A stretch of 64,000 bases of DNA from contig JAFDZS010000013.1 in the NCBI GenBank assembly GCA_018266775.1, forward strand, positions 107,902 through 171,901, written 5' to 3'. Made by a program: the position numbers and the translations under genes. Shown here piece by piece: positions 34,551 to 43,343 of this stretch. The notes under the pieces are model-generated. The model was given only the letters and a program-made list of their open reading frames with translations, had not been told where the DNA came from and did not search any database. Position 1 is the first letter of the stretch. Every line of letters starts with the position of its first letter. This stretch comes from Bacteroidota bacterium. GTDB lineage: Bacteria; Bacteroidota; Bacteroidia; Chitinophagales; Chitinophagaceae.

Positions 34551-35759
34551 ATGCAGCAACATCTATCCAATGAACTTTTAATTGCCCTGGCAAAAGAATA
34601 CGGTACGCCGCTTTATGTGTATGATGCAGATCACATCACTGCACAATATAAACGCCTCACCAGTGCTTTTGCATCTACCGATACCCATTTTTTTTATGCC
34701 TGCAAGGCATTAACCAACGTAAATATTTTAAAGCACATTAAAAGTATTGGTTGCAATGTGGACTGCAGCAGCATTAACGAAGTAAAGCTGGCATTACTGG
34801 CCGGTTTCGATCCCAAAAATGTTTTATATACTTCCAACGGTATTCACTTCAGTGAAATTGAAGAAGCGCAAAGCCTTGGTGTAAATATCAATATTGACAG
34901 CCTGAGCAACCTGGAAAAATTTGGGCAACAATTCCAGCACAGTTACCCGGTTGGTATTCGCCTGCGGCCCAACATCATGGCGGGCGGCAATATTAAAATT
35001 TCTACGGGCCATGATAAAAGTAAATTCGGTATTCCGGTTGACCAGTTAGATAAAATTTTGGCACTGGTAAACGAACATAATATCTGGATCCAAAACCTGC
35101 ACATTCATACCGGCAGCGATATTAAAGATGTGGATGTTTTTGTAAAAGGCATTGAAGTATTGTTCGATATTATTCCGCATTTTAAAGAATTAACTTCAAT
35201 AGATTTAGGTGGAGGTTTTAAAGTGCCCTATAAAAAAGGCGATGCAGAAACTGATATTCCATTGCTGGCACAAAAAGTGAGCGAAGCATTTGCCAACCAT
35301 CCCAATCCCAATGGAAAACCCTTGCAGGTTTGGTTTGAGCCGGGTAAATTTTTAGTAAGCGCCTCCGGCTATCTTATTACAGCAGTAAATGTGCTGAAAG
35401 AGAATAACGGCACTACTTTCGCAGGGGTGAATTCCGGGTTCAATCATTTAATACGGCCCATGTTTTACGATGCCTATCACCAGATAGAAAACCTCAGCAA
35501 CCCAACCGGTGAAGAAAAACTGTACAGCGTGGTTGGCAATATTTGTGAAACAGACACTTTTGCGTGGGACAGGAAAATTCATGCGATACGTGAAGGTGAT
35601 CTGCTCGTGTTTTATAATACCGGCGCTTATGGTTTTGAAATGAGCAGCAACTTCAACAGCCGCTACAAACCTGCAGAAGTGATGGTGAAAGATGGCCAGG
35701 CCACACTCATCAGGAAGAGAGATACATTTGACGATATCCTTCGTAACCAGGTTTTATAA
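34551..35759 (+). CDS. lysA: Diaminopimelate decarboxylase LysA
   Basis: A 402-residue fold-type III PLP decarboxylase that makes lysine from meso-diaminopimelate. The PLP lysine is Lys52 in FYACKALTN. Other motifs are LHIHTGSDI (His), SIDLGGGFKVPY, FEPGKFLVS and VGNICETDTFAWDR with the catalytic cysteine contributed across the dimer, then YNTGAYGFEMSSNFNSRYKPAEVMV. The start at 34551 gives MQQHLSNELLIALAKEYGTPLYVYDAD, the normal N-terminus. No lysine riboswitch is evident in the 138 bp upstream. Confidence 0.96.
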   Translation: MQQHLSNELLIALAKEYGTPLYVYDADHITAQYKRLTSAFASTDTHFFYACKALTNVNILKHIKSIGCNVDCSSINEVKLALLAGFDPKNVLYTSNGIHFSEIEEAQSLGVNINIDSLSNLEKFGQQFQHSYPVGIRLRPNIMAGGNIKISTGHDKSKFGIPVDQLDKILALVNEHNIWIQNLHIHTGSDIKDVDVFVKGIEVLFDIIPHFKELTSIDLGGGFKVPYKKGDAETDIPLLAQKVSEAFANHPNPNGKPLQVWFEPGKFLVSASGYLITAVNVLKENNGTTFAGVNSGFNHLIRPMFYDAYHQIENLSNPTGEEKLYSVVGNICETDTFAWDRKIHAIREGDLLVFYNTGAYGFEMSSNFNSRYKPAEVMVKDGQATLIRKRDTFDDILRNQVL

Positions 35760-35820
35760 ATACCCATCAGTACGGATAACAGCTACCTTAGTTTTTTATT
35801 TTCTTTGATCAAAAAGGAAA

Positions 35821-36438
35821 ATGAAAAAAATATTATTGCCCGTTTTGTTCGCCGTACTCAGCCTTTCTGTTATTGCACAAAAAAAATTCAGTGCCGGTAT
35901 CTATCTCGGTGCTGGATTTGCCGCTGAAAAATCTGATTATTCCAACATCAGCATTTTACCCATTGCCCATGGTGGATTTAATTTTCATTTGGGTGTTCAC
36001 CTCAATTGCGCCATCACAAAAGCATTAGAGTTTGAAACCGGTGTTCAAAAAGTTACCAAAGGTTATGAGTATACCAATACCACCACACTCAGTTCGCAAT
36101 ACAATAAAAGCACCACTCTTTCTGTTCCTGCAATGCTGCTGGTACACATTGTAAATTATCCAGAAGAATTGCCCATCAGGATCAGCCTTGGTGCCGGCGC
36201 CTATGGCAGTTATGCCATCAGCGGAAAAGTGATTGATGAAAATGGAAGCAGCAGCAATGCCACATTCAGCAACAGCAACCGGTTTGAAATTGGCCCGAGG
36301 CTAATGACAAAAGTTGCATTGAAACAGCATTTCGAAGCGTATGTGGCAACTGATCTTCCATCTACCAATACCGTAAAAAACGGGAGTGGTTATGTTAAGC
36401 AGGGCAGTACACAGGTTGGTTTTGGATGGATATTTTAA
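35821..36438 (+). CDS. Small outer-membrane beta-barrel protein
   Basis: A 205-residue exported protein: signal peptide MKKILLPVLFAVLSLSVIAQ, then alternating hydrophobic and polar strands (FSAGIYLGAGFAAE, GGFNFHLGVHLNCAITKALEFETGVQ, RISLGAGAYGSYAISGK, FEIGPRLMTKVALKQHFEAYVATDLPS) and a terminal aromatic (VGFGWIF). This is the eight-strand porin-like barrel pattern common in Bacteroidota. Function unknown. It follows lysA by 61 bp. Confidence 0.85.
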   Translation: MKKILLPVLFAVLSLSVIAQKKFSAGIYLGAGFAAEKSDYSNISILPIAHGGFNFHLGVHLNCAITKALEFETGVQKVTKGYEYTNTTTLSSQYNKSTTLSVPAMLLVHIVNYPEELPIRISLGAGAYGSYAISGKVIDENGSSSNATFSNSNRFEIGPRLMTKVALKQHFEAYVATDLPSTNTVKNGSGYVKQGSTQVGFGWIF

Positions 36439-36468
36439 TCCTGCAGTTTTTTAACCAGCAATAACAAG

Positions 36469-36501
36469 CCCGGATAAAGTTTTTGTCCGGGTATTTTTTT
36501 T
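36469..36501 (+). terminator. Intrinsic terminator after the barrel gene
   Basis: CCCGGA at 36469-36474 pairs with TCCGGG at 36486-36491, followed by TA and a run of eight Ts. Confidence 0.8.
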
Positions 36502-36650
36502 CGCTTCAATTCCATTTACAAATCTTTTAACTAAAAATATTTTTATCAGCTCTTGCTCATTCCAGAATTTCTTACAACATTTACGTTGTCAAAACAAAAC
36601 AGTAAGATCGTCCTGGTTTTACTGAACACCAAAAAATCAACACCACGTTT

Positions 36651-39600
36651 ATGGAACACGACTGTGCTCCCCGCTCTGCAAAGTTCAATGCAGCTTTCAG
36701 CCACCTGTTTTACCTAACAGTAATGATTGTCCTTTTTTCTTCCTGCAGTAAAAAACAGGAATGGGTCAATGTAGACCCCGCTTTCAGCAAATACATTGAC
36801 GCCTATACAACAGGAGTCATTTCCAAAACAAGTACCGTAAGAATTCAACTGGCCGCCGAAGCCAACACCACGCATACAGTTGGCGATGCTGTTGCCGAAG
36901 AACTCTTTGAACTGGAACCAGCTGTAAAAGGCAAAGCCTACTGGCTGGATGCCCGTACCATTGAGTTTAAACCTGATCAATGGCTAACACCGAACCAGTT
37001 GTACACGGTACATTTTAAACTGGGCAAGGTGACCCGGGTGCCGGATCAATTTAAAAATTTTGTATTCAGCATGCAAACGGTGAAACCTTCGTTTACCGTT
37101 AACAGTGATGGTTTACGCAGCACCGGCGTAAAAGACAAAATGAGTCTTTCCGGCACTATCGAAATGGCAGACGTGGAAAAGGGTGCTGACGTGGAAAAAT
37201 TACTTACGGCCAGTATCAATGGCCAGTCATTAAAAATAAACTGGCAGCATAATGATGCTGCCAAAGCTCACCTTTTCACTGTAGCAGATATACAACGCAG
37301 CAAAAATGTAAGCAACTTACTGCTGAGCTGGAATGGCAGCCCGATGCAGATTGATGTTAAGGGAGAAGAAAATCTCGCCGTACCTGCGCTGGGTGAGTTT
37401 AAAGTACTGAATATTGTTGCGGTTAATGATGCACAGCAATATGCTTCGGTACAATTCAGCGACCCAATTTCCATTGGCCAGGATTTAACCGGGTTAATCA
37501 ATATCAGCGGACAATCAGACGTTTCCTACACCATCGCCGGCAGCGAGGTAAAAGTTTTTGCCAATGGCAAGCTGGACGGCAATTACACAGTGAATGTTAA
37601 TACCGGAATCAAAAATTCCTGGGGCGATGTTTTACCTAAAGGTTTTACAGCCAACATCAATTTCGAAAACCATCTGCCATCTGTAAAAATTCATGGCCAT
37701 GGTAATATTCTGCCCAATAGCGGCAGGTTGGTATTGCCATTTGATGCCGTCAACCTCAATGCCGTTGACATCAGCATTATTAAAATTTTTGAAAACAATG
37801 TACCACAGTTTTTACAGGAAAACAGTTTGAGTGGGGATAATGAACTGAGAAGAGTAGCCAAACCAATTGTTCAAAAAACATTACGGCTGGATGATGATAA
37901 AACACTTGACCTGCATAAAAAACAACGCTTTTCATTAGACATTGATAAGTTTTTGAAAACAGAACCCGGTGCCATTTACCGTGTCACTATCGGCTTCCGT
38001 CCTGAATATTCATTGTACCAGGGCGTGGATACTGCAAAGAATAAAGAAAGTAATGACAATGAAGAAGCCGATGAGGATTATGTGGACAGAAGTAATAATG
38101 GTGTAGATGATGATGATGCATTCTGGGACCGCTATGATCAGTATTATCCTTATGGATATAATTGGGAAAGAAGAGATGACCCTGCAAGTAAATCCTATTA
38201 TAATAAAGACCGCTGGGCTACAAGAAATATTTTAGCCAGCAACATTGGCCTTACCGCAAAACGCGGTAATGATAACAGCCTCACTGTAGCCGTAACCAAT
38301 ATTTTAACTACAGAACCAATGGGCGATGTGGAACTGGAAATAATGGATTACCAGCAAACCATCATCAGTAGAGGAAAAAGCGGCAGCGATGGCTTTGCCA
38401 CTATTGATATGAAACGCAAGCCTTATTTACTGGTGGCCAAAAAGGGTGATGAACGTGGTTATTTAAAATTAGATGATGGCAGTTCGCTCCCGCTCAGCCG
38501 TTTTGATGTGAGTGGCGAAGAAGTTAAGAATGGTATTAAAGGTTTCATCTTTGGCGAACGTGGTGTGTGGCGTCCTGGCGATACGATGTACTTGAATTTT
38601 ATTGTGGAAGACAGGGAACAAAAGTTGCCCAAAGACTTCCCGGTTGAATTTAATTTATACACGCCTACCGGACAATTGTATAAGCATACTGTTCAGAACA
38701 ATGCAGACGATGGTTTTTATCTGTTTAAAACCAATACCGATGCCAGCTCGCCCACAGGCAACTGGTTAGCCAAAGTAAAAGTAGGCGGTGCCAGTTTTGA
38801 AAAAAATGTGAAAGTGGAAACGGTGATGCCTAACCGCTTAAAAATAAATATTGATTTTGGAAAAGATGCAGTGCTGGGAGAAGGCAATACCACATCAGGC
38901 AGTATCAATGCGCAATGGCTGTTTGGCGCACCGGGTAAAAACTTAAAAGCAAAAATTGAAGCATCGTTATACGCAAAACCTACGGTATTCCCCAAATTTG
39001 CAGGTTTTGATTTTGATAACCCCACTGCAAATTATTCCACCTTACAAAAAACCATTTTCGATGGCGCATTGGATGGATCAGGGAATGCCACATTGAAACC
39101 CGACTTCCAGGTGGATGGCAATGCACCCGGCATGTTGAGTGCAAGCCTGGTAACAAAAGTGTTTGAGCCCGGCGGCGCTTTCAGTATTGATAATATGGTG
39201 ATTCCTTACAGCCCTTACAAAAGTTATGTAGGCTTAAAAATGCCGGATGGTGAAAAACCTTTTGATTATTTGCTGGCAGGCAAATCGCATACTGTACAAA
39301 TTGTAAACGTAGATAATAAAGGAAACCTACTTACCGGAAGCAACGATGTGGAAGTGGAATTTTACCGCATTCAATGGCGCTGGTGGTGGGATGATAATGG
39401 TGATAACCTGAGCAATTTTACACAGGATGAATACAATAAATTACTGAAGAAAGAAACCGTTCACTTAACTAACGGCCGTGGACAATGGACTTTTGGTACA
39501 GCCGATGAAGAATGGGGCAGGTATTTAGTATTAGTGAAAGATATTAAGAGCGGCCACACATCCGGCAAGGCATTTTACATTGATGAACCGGGCTGGCAAA

Positions 39601-42257
39601 GCCGTGGCGGTAACGATGAAAATCAAACTGCAGCATCCATGCTCGTCTTCAAAACCAATAAAGAAAAATATGAAGTGGGTGATGAAGTGTCGTTGGAAAT
39701 TCCAAGCAGCAAAGGCGGCAGGGTGTTGGTAAGCATTGAAAATGGCAGTAAAGTATTGAAAAGTTTCTTCCAGGAAACAGTACAGGGGCAAACCATAGTA
39801 AAATTCAAGGCAGACAAAAGCATGTCGCCAAATGTGTATGCCACTGTAAGTTTATTGCAACCGCATGCACAAACCATTAACGACCTGCCGATACGCATGT
39901 ATGGCGCTGTACCCATTTTTGTGGAAGATAAAAATACTGTGCTGAAACCTGTGCTGAATATTGCCGGCACAATCCGGCCGGAACAAAACGTATCCTTTAC
40001 CGTTAGTGAACAGAATGGAAAAGAAATGACGTACTGTGTTGCTGTTGTTGATGAAGGCCTGCTGGACCTCACCCGGTTTAAAACCCCTGATCCCCACGAA
40101 GCATTTTATGCAAGGGAAGCACTGGGTGTAAAAAGTTTTGACCTGTACGATTATGTGATTGGCGCATGGGGTGGCGATCTGGAACGCATCCTCACCATTG
40201 GTGGTGATGCGGATGCTGCACCCGGCAAACAAAAAAATGCCAACCGCTTTAAGCCGGTGGTAAAATATTTAGGGCCATTCCGTTTAAAGAGTGGTGAAAC
40301 ACAAAAACAAAGTTTTACGCTTCCGCAATACATCGGTTCCGTAAGGGCGATGGTGGTGGCTGCGCATGCCGGCAGCTATGGCGCTACAGAAAAAACCATT
40401 GCCGTTAAAAAACCATTGATGTTGTTGGCCACAATGCCACGGGTATTAGGCCCCGGGGAAACCATCAAACTGCCCGTTACTGTTTTTGTAATGGAGAATA
40501 CTATTAAAAATGTTTCACTCTCCCTGCAGGCTAATCCATACCTGGAAGTGGTGGGTAACAGCGCACAAACCATCAGCTTTTCACAACCGGGTGAACAGAT
40601 GGCGTATTTTGATGTGAGAGTTAAACCCAACACCGGAATTGGTAAGGTAAAACTCATGGCATCATCGGGTGGTGAGAAGGCAGATTATGATGTTGAGCTG
40701 GATATCAGAAATCCTAATCCGCCTGTTACCAGTATCAATGAAATGACGTTAGCACCGGGGCAGCAATGGAAAATTGCCGCATCACCCATTGGTGTGGCAG
40801 CAACCAGTTCTGCAACAGTGGAGATTTCAAGTGTTCCTTCTATGAATTTAGAAAAACGTTTGGATTATTTGATAGCGTATCCACATGGTTGTATTGAACA
40901 AACTACCTCTGCCGTGTTCCCTCAATTGGTATTAAATCAATTGACTGACCTGGATGATTATAAAAAAGCACAGGTTGATAAAAATGTGAAAGCCGGAATT
41001 GCACGCCTGCAGAATTTTCAACGGCCCGATGGTGGCTTCAGTTACTGGATTGGCTTAAATGAAAGCGATGAATGGGGCAGTAATTATGCCGGACACTTTT
41101 TAGTGGAAGCTCAGGCTGCTGGTTATTTTGTAAGTGATTATATGCTGCAGCAATGGAAGAACTTCCAGCGGGGTAAAGCCAATAGCTGGTCGCCAAGTAC
41201 TACTAATTTTTATGGCACCGATTTGATACAGTCTTATCGCTTATACACACTGGCATTGGTCAAATCGCCTGAATTGGGTGCTATGAACCGGTTGAAGGAA
41301 TTCAAATATTTATCGCCGGAAGCCAAATGGCGTTTAGCTGCCGCTTATCAATTAATCGGCCAGGGTAATACCGCACTTGATCTCATCAGTGGTTTAAGTA
41401 CAACCTTTCCCGTTAGAAGCAACCCCGGTTATACTTTCGGCTCCGATGTAAGAGACGAAGCAATGGTGTTGGAAACACTCACCATTATGGGCCAGGGGCA
41501 AAAACAAAAAACGAAAGATTTGCTGACAATGATTGCAGCGGACCTGTCGCAGGACAGGTGGTACAGTACACAAACAACTGCTTATAGTTTAATTGCGATA
41601 GCGAAATATTGTGGTAAGAACCCAAGCGGCTCCAAGATCATTGCTGCAGCAAATGTAAATGGCAAAGCCACAGATATCAACTCAGCAGCCTATATCAGGC
41701 AATTGCCTGTTGTATTTAAAGATCAGAACGCAAGTAATGTAGTAGTCACCAATAAAGGCAGCAATACACTTTACCTTCGTTTAATCACAAAAGGACAGCC
41801 TTTGGCCGGCGATAGTTTGAAAGTGAATAACAATCCTTCCGCTTTAGTGATGAGCGTAAATTATCTTTCGCAGGATGGTAAAGCTTTAGACATTTCCAAA
41901 TTATCACAGGGCAGTGATTTTGTTGCAAAGGTGACGATTAAAAATCCCGGCAATCGCGGATATTATACACAGATGGCTTTATCACAAATTTTCCCCAGTG
42001 GATGGGAAATAATGAATGCCCGCATGCTGGGTGGCGAAGGTGCTTTCAAATCATCTAACTCCACTTATCAGGATATTCGTGATGACAGGGTGTATACGTA
42101 TTTCAACATCAGCGCCGGAGAAACAGTAACGTATTATGTACAACTCAACGCTTCTTATCTTGGCCGTTACTTTATGCCAGGCACTTTCTGCGAAGCAATG
42201 TATGATAATACCATCAGCGCCGGCGTGAGTGGAAAGTGGGTGGAAGTGGTGCAATAA
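36651..42257 (+). CDS. Alpha-2-macroglobulin family lipoprotein (YfhM-like)
   Basis: An 1868-residue bacterial alpha-2-macroglobulin, a periplasmic protease trap thought to protect the envelope. The lipobox is LFSSC (Cys at about residue 32). The MG2 signature is FGERGVWRPGDTMYLNFIV (around residue 640); the A2M domain includes FRLKSGETQKQSFTLPQYIGSVRAMVVAA; and the reactive thioester motif CxEQ is intact as Cys1414-Ile-Glu-Gln1417 in HGCIEQT, followed by the alpha/alpha thioester domain. An acidic, Asp/Tyr-rich insertion lies near residues 465-505. The usual partner pbpC lies downstream but is separated from it by a RAYT gene and repeats. Confidence 0.95.
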   Translation: MEHDCAPRSAKFNAAFSHLFYLTVMIVLFSSCSKKQEWVNVDPAFSKYIDAYTTGVISKTSTVRIQLAAEANTTHTVGDAVAEELFELEPAVKGKAYWLDARTIEFKPDQWLTPNQLYTVHFKLGKVTRVPDQFKNFVFSMQTVKPSFTVNSDGLRSTGVKDKMSLSGTIEMADVEKGADVEKLLTASINGQSLKINWQHNDAAKAHLFTVADIQRSKNVSNLLLSWNGSPMQIDVKGEENLAVPALGEFKVLNIVAVNDAQQYASVQFSDPISIGQDLTGLINISGQSDVSYTIAGSEVKVFANGKLDGNYTVNVNTGIKNSWGDVLPKGFTANINFENHLPSVKIHGHGNILPNSGRLVLPFDAVNLNAVDISIIKIFENNVPQFLQENSLSGDNELRRVAKPIVQKTLRLDDDKTLDLHKKQRFSLDIDKFLKTEPGAIYRVTIGFRPEYSLYQGVDTAKNKESNDNEEADEDYVDRSNNGVDDDDAFWDRYDQYYPYGYNWERRDDPASKSYYNKDRWATRNILASNIGLTAKRGNDNSLTVAVTNILTTEPMGDVELEIMDYQQTIISRGKSGSDGFATIDMKRKPYLLVAKKGDERGYLKLDDGSSLPLSRFDVSGEEVKNGIKGFIFGERGVWRPGDTMYLNFIVEDREQKLPKDFPVEFNLYTPTGQLYKHTVQNNADDGFYLFKTNTDASSPTGNWLAKVKVGGASFEKNVKVETVMPNRLKINIDFGKDAVLGEGNTTSGSINAQWLFGAPGKNLKAKIEASLYAKPTVFPKFAGFDFDNPTANYSTLQKTIFDGALDGSGNATLKPDFQVDGNAPGMLSASLVTKVFEPGGAFSIDNMVIPYSPYKSYVGLKMPDGEKPFDYLLAGKSHTVQIVNVDNKGNLLTGSNDVEVEFYRIQWRWWWDDNGDNLSNFTQDEYNKLLKKETVHLTNGRGQWTFGTADEEWGRYLVLVKDIKSGHTSGKAFYIDEPGWQSRGGNDENQTAASMLVFKTNKEKYEVGDEVSLEIPSSKGGRVLVSIENGSKVLKSFFQETVQGQTIVKFKADKSMSPNVYATVSLLQPHAQTINDLPIRMYGAVPIFVEDKNTVLKPVLNIAGTIRPEQNVSFTVSEQNGKEMTYCVAVVDEGLLDLTRFKTPDPHEAFYAREALGVKSFDLYDYVIGAWGGDLERILTIGGDADAAPGKQKNANRFKPVVKYLGPFRLKSGETQKQSFTLPQYIGSVRAMVVAAHAGSYGATEKTIAVKKPLMLLATMPRVLGPGETIKLPVTVFVMENTIKNVSLSLQANPYLEVVGNSAQTISFSQPGEQMAYFDVRVKPNTGIGKVKLMASSGGEKADYDVELDIRNPNPPVTSINEMTLAPGQQWKIAASPIGVAATSSATVEISSVPSMNLEKRLDYLIAYPHGCIEQTTSAVFPQLVLNQLTDLDDYKKAQVDKNVKAGIARLQNFQRPDGGFSYWIGLNESDEWGSNYAGHFLVEAQAAGYFVSDYMLQQWKNFQRGKANSWSPSTTNFYGTDLIQSYRLYTLALVKSPELGAMNRLKEFKYLSPEAKWRLAAAYQLIGQGNTALDLISGLSTTFPVRSNPGYTFGSDVRDEAMVLETLTIMGQGQKQKTKDLLTMIAADLSQDRWYSTQTTAYSLIAIAKYCGKNPSGSKIIAAANVNGKATDINSAAYIRQLPVVFKDQNASNVVVTNKGSNTLYLRLITKGQPLAGDSLKVNNNPSALVMSVNYLSQDGKALDISKLSQGSDFVAKVTIKNPGNRGYYTQMALSQIFPSGWEIMNARMLGGEGAFKSSNSTYQDIRDDRVYTYFNISAGETVTYYVQLNASYLGRYFMPGTFCEAMYDNTISAGVSGKWVEVVQ

Positions 42258-42258
42258 A

Positions 42259-42300
42259 TTATTCGCTCCCGTTTTAATAACGGGAGCGAATAATTGTTTT
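42259..42300 (+). terminator. Terminator after the A2M gene
   Basis: A 15-bp perfect stem (TTATTCGCTCCCGTT at 42259-42273 with 42279-42293), a 5-nt loop, and a T-rich tail (ATTGTTTTT). It starts one base after the A2M stop codon. Confidence 0.85.
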
Positions 42301-42306
42301 TAACTT

Positions 42307-42314
42307 TATATTTG
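42307..42314 (+). promoter_or_regulatory. -7 promoter element TATATTTG upstream of the RAYT gene
   Basis: Exact TAnnTTTG match, ending 18 nt before the TTG start at 42333. Confidence 0.6.
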
Positions 42315-42332
42315 CCGGATAAATTTCCGGCT

Positions 42333-42794
42333 TTGTCAAACACATATACTCAAATACACCTTCATCTCGTATTCACAGTGCAAAACAGACTTTCATTAAT
42401 AGATGAATCCTGGTCAGAAAGATTGTATCAGTACATTTCAGGCATTGTCAGAAAGAATACGCATAAAACGATTGCAATTAATGGCATGCCAGATCATGTC
42501 CACCTGGTAATTGGTATGCGGCCTGTGCAATCCTTGTCAGATTTAATGCAGGATATTAAGATGCAGTCCTCAAAATGGATCAATGAGAATAAATTAGTGC
42601 CGGGTAAATTTCGATGGCAGGAAGGATATGGAGCATTTTCTTATAATAAATCGTCTTTACCGAACCTGATACGATATGTCAATAACCAAAAGGAGCACCA
42701 TCGTAAAAAGACTTTTTTGGAAGAGTATCGTGCTTTCCTTGAAGCCTTTGCAGTCGACTATGATGAGCAATATATTTTTAAACCAGTCGAATAA
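42333..42794 (+). CDS. REP-associated tyrosine transposase (RAYT, Y1/IS200-like)
   Basis: A 153-residue single-domain HUH transposase. The metal-binding HUH motif is DHVHLVIGM (residues about 53-61), and the candidate catalytic tyrosine is in LIRYVNNQKEHHRKKTF. The start is taken as TTG at 42333, giving M-SNTYTQIHLHLVFTVQ, the standard N-terminus of this family; the frame is open to an ATG-less upstream stretch overlapping the promoter. RAYTs are domesticated relatives of IS200/IS605 transposases linked to REP palindromes. Here two 208-bp palindrome-rich units begin 8 bp after its stop, so gene and repeats probably form one REPtron-like unit. Confidence 0.9.
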   Translation: MSNTYTQIHLHLVFTVQNRLSLIDESWSERLYQYISGIVRKNTHKTIAINGMPDHVHLVIGMRPVQSLSDLMQDIKMQSSKWINENKLVPGKFRWQEGYGAFSYNKSSLPNLIRYVNNQKEHHRKKTFLEEYRAFLEAFAVDYDEQYIFKPVE

Positions 42795-42802
42795 ATCATC
42801 GC

Positions 42803-43010
42803 TGTCTTTGATCCCTACGGGATCATTATATCATGCTGACTCTTTTACCAAGCTTAAATCCCTATGGGATAGTTTGAGGTGAAAACGTAAAATTATCTTT
42901 AAAAAGTACAAGAATCACCTAAGAATAAAAAAGCCTCCTAATGCCGTAGGCATCTAAGCTTGGTAGAACAAAAAAATTAGTTTGTTAAGTCCCGTAGAAA
43001 CGAAAGAATA
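42803..43010. repeat. RAYT-linked 208-bp repeat, unit 1
   Basis: The unit begins TCTTTGATCCC and ends GGGACGAAAGA-like sequence, imperfect terminal inverted repeats. Inside are GATCCC-TAC-GGGATC (42810-42824), ATCCC-TAT-GGGAT (42858-42870) and ATGCC-GTA-GGCAT (42941-42953), and a long-range pair TACCAAGCTTA / TAAGCTTGGTA about 95 bp apart. The last palindrome (GTCCCGTAGAAAC) is degraded relative to unit 2. Confidence 0.88.
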
Positions 43011-43018
43011 CAATTATT

Positions 43019-43226
43019 TGTCTTTGATCCCTATGGGATCATTATATCATACTGACTCTTTTACCAAGCTTAAATCCCTATGGGATAGTTTGAGGTGAAA
43101 ACGTAAAATTATCTTTAAAAAGTACAAGAATCACCTAAGAATAAAAGAGCCTCCTAATGCCGTAGGCATCTAAGCTTGGTAGAACAAAAAAATTAGTTTG
43201 TTAAGTCCCGTAGGGACGAAAGAATA
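43019..43226. repeat. RAYT-linked 208-bp repeat, unit 2
   Basis: A direct repeat of unit 1 with five mismatches in 208 positions, separated from it by 8 bp (period 216). The terminal palindrome GTCCC-GTA-GGGAC at 43205-43217 is intact here. The rest of the 549-bp gap between RAYT and pbpC (43227-43343) holds only the pbpC promoter region. Confidence 0.9.
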
Positions 43227-43332
43227 ACAGTAAATTAGTCATCAATGACAATTCCAGAAATAAATACATTCACCTCAAATGAATTTATCCAACATTTTAA
43301 CGCGGTCAGGCCTGCTTGAAAAATTTGCTCAT

Positions 43333-43340
43333 TACCTTTA
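43333..43340 (+). promoter_or_regulatory. -7-like element TACCTTTA, 3 nt before the pbpC start
   Basis: One mismatch to TAnnTTTG. It lies beyond the repeat units, so pbpC may be transcribed independently of A2M despite their usual linkage. Confidence 0.4.
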
Positions 43341-43343
43341 ATT

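Noticed and set aside
38030..38170. Acidic, repetitive stretch in the first A2M gene taken as a frameshift scar or a tandem repeat
   Set aside because: The frame continues without interruption and the codons are not an exact repeat; it is a low-complexity Asp/Glu/Tyr insertion.
42803..43226. Possible CRISPR array in the A2M-pbpC gap
   Set aside because: There are only two direct units, each 208 bp long and separated by 8 bp, with internal palindromes and a RAYT gene beside them; no short repeats with unique spacers and no cas genes.
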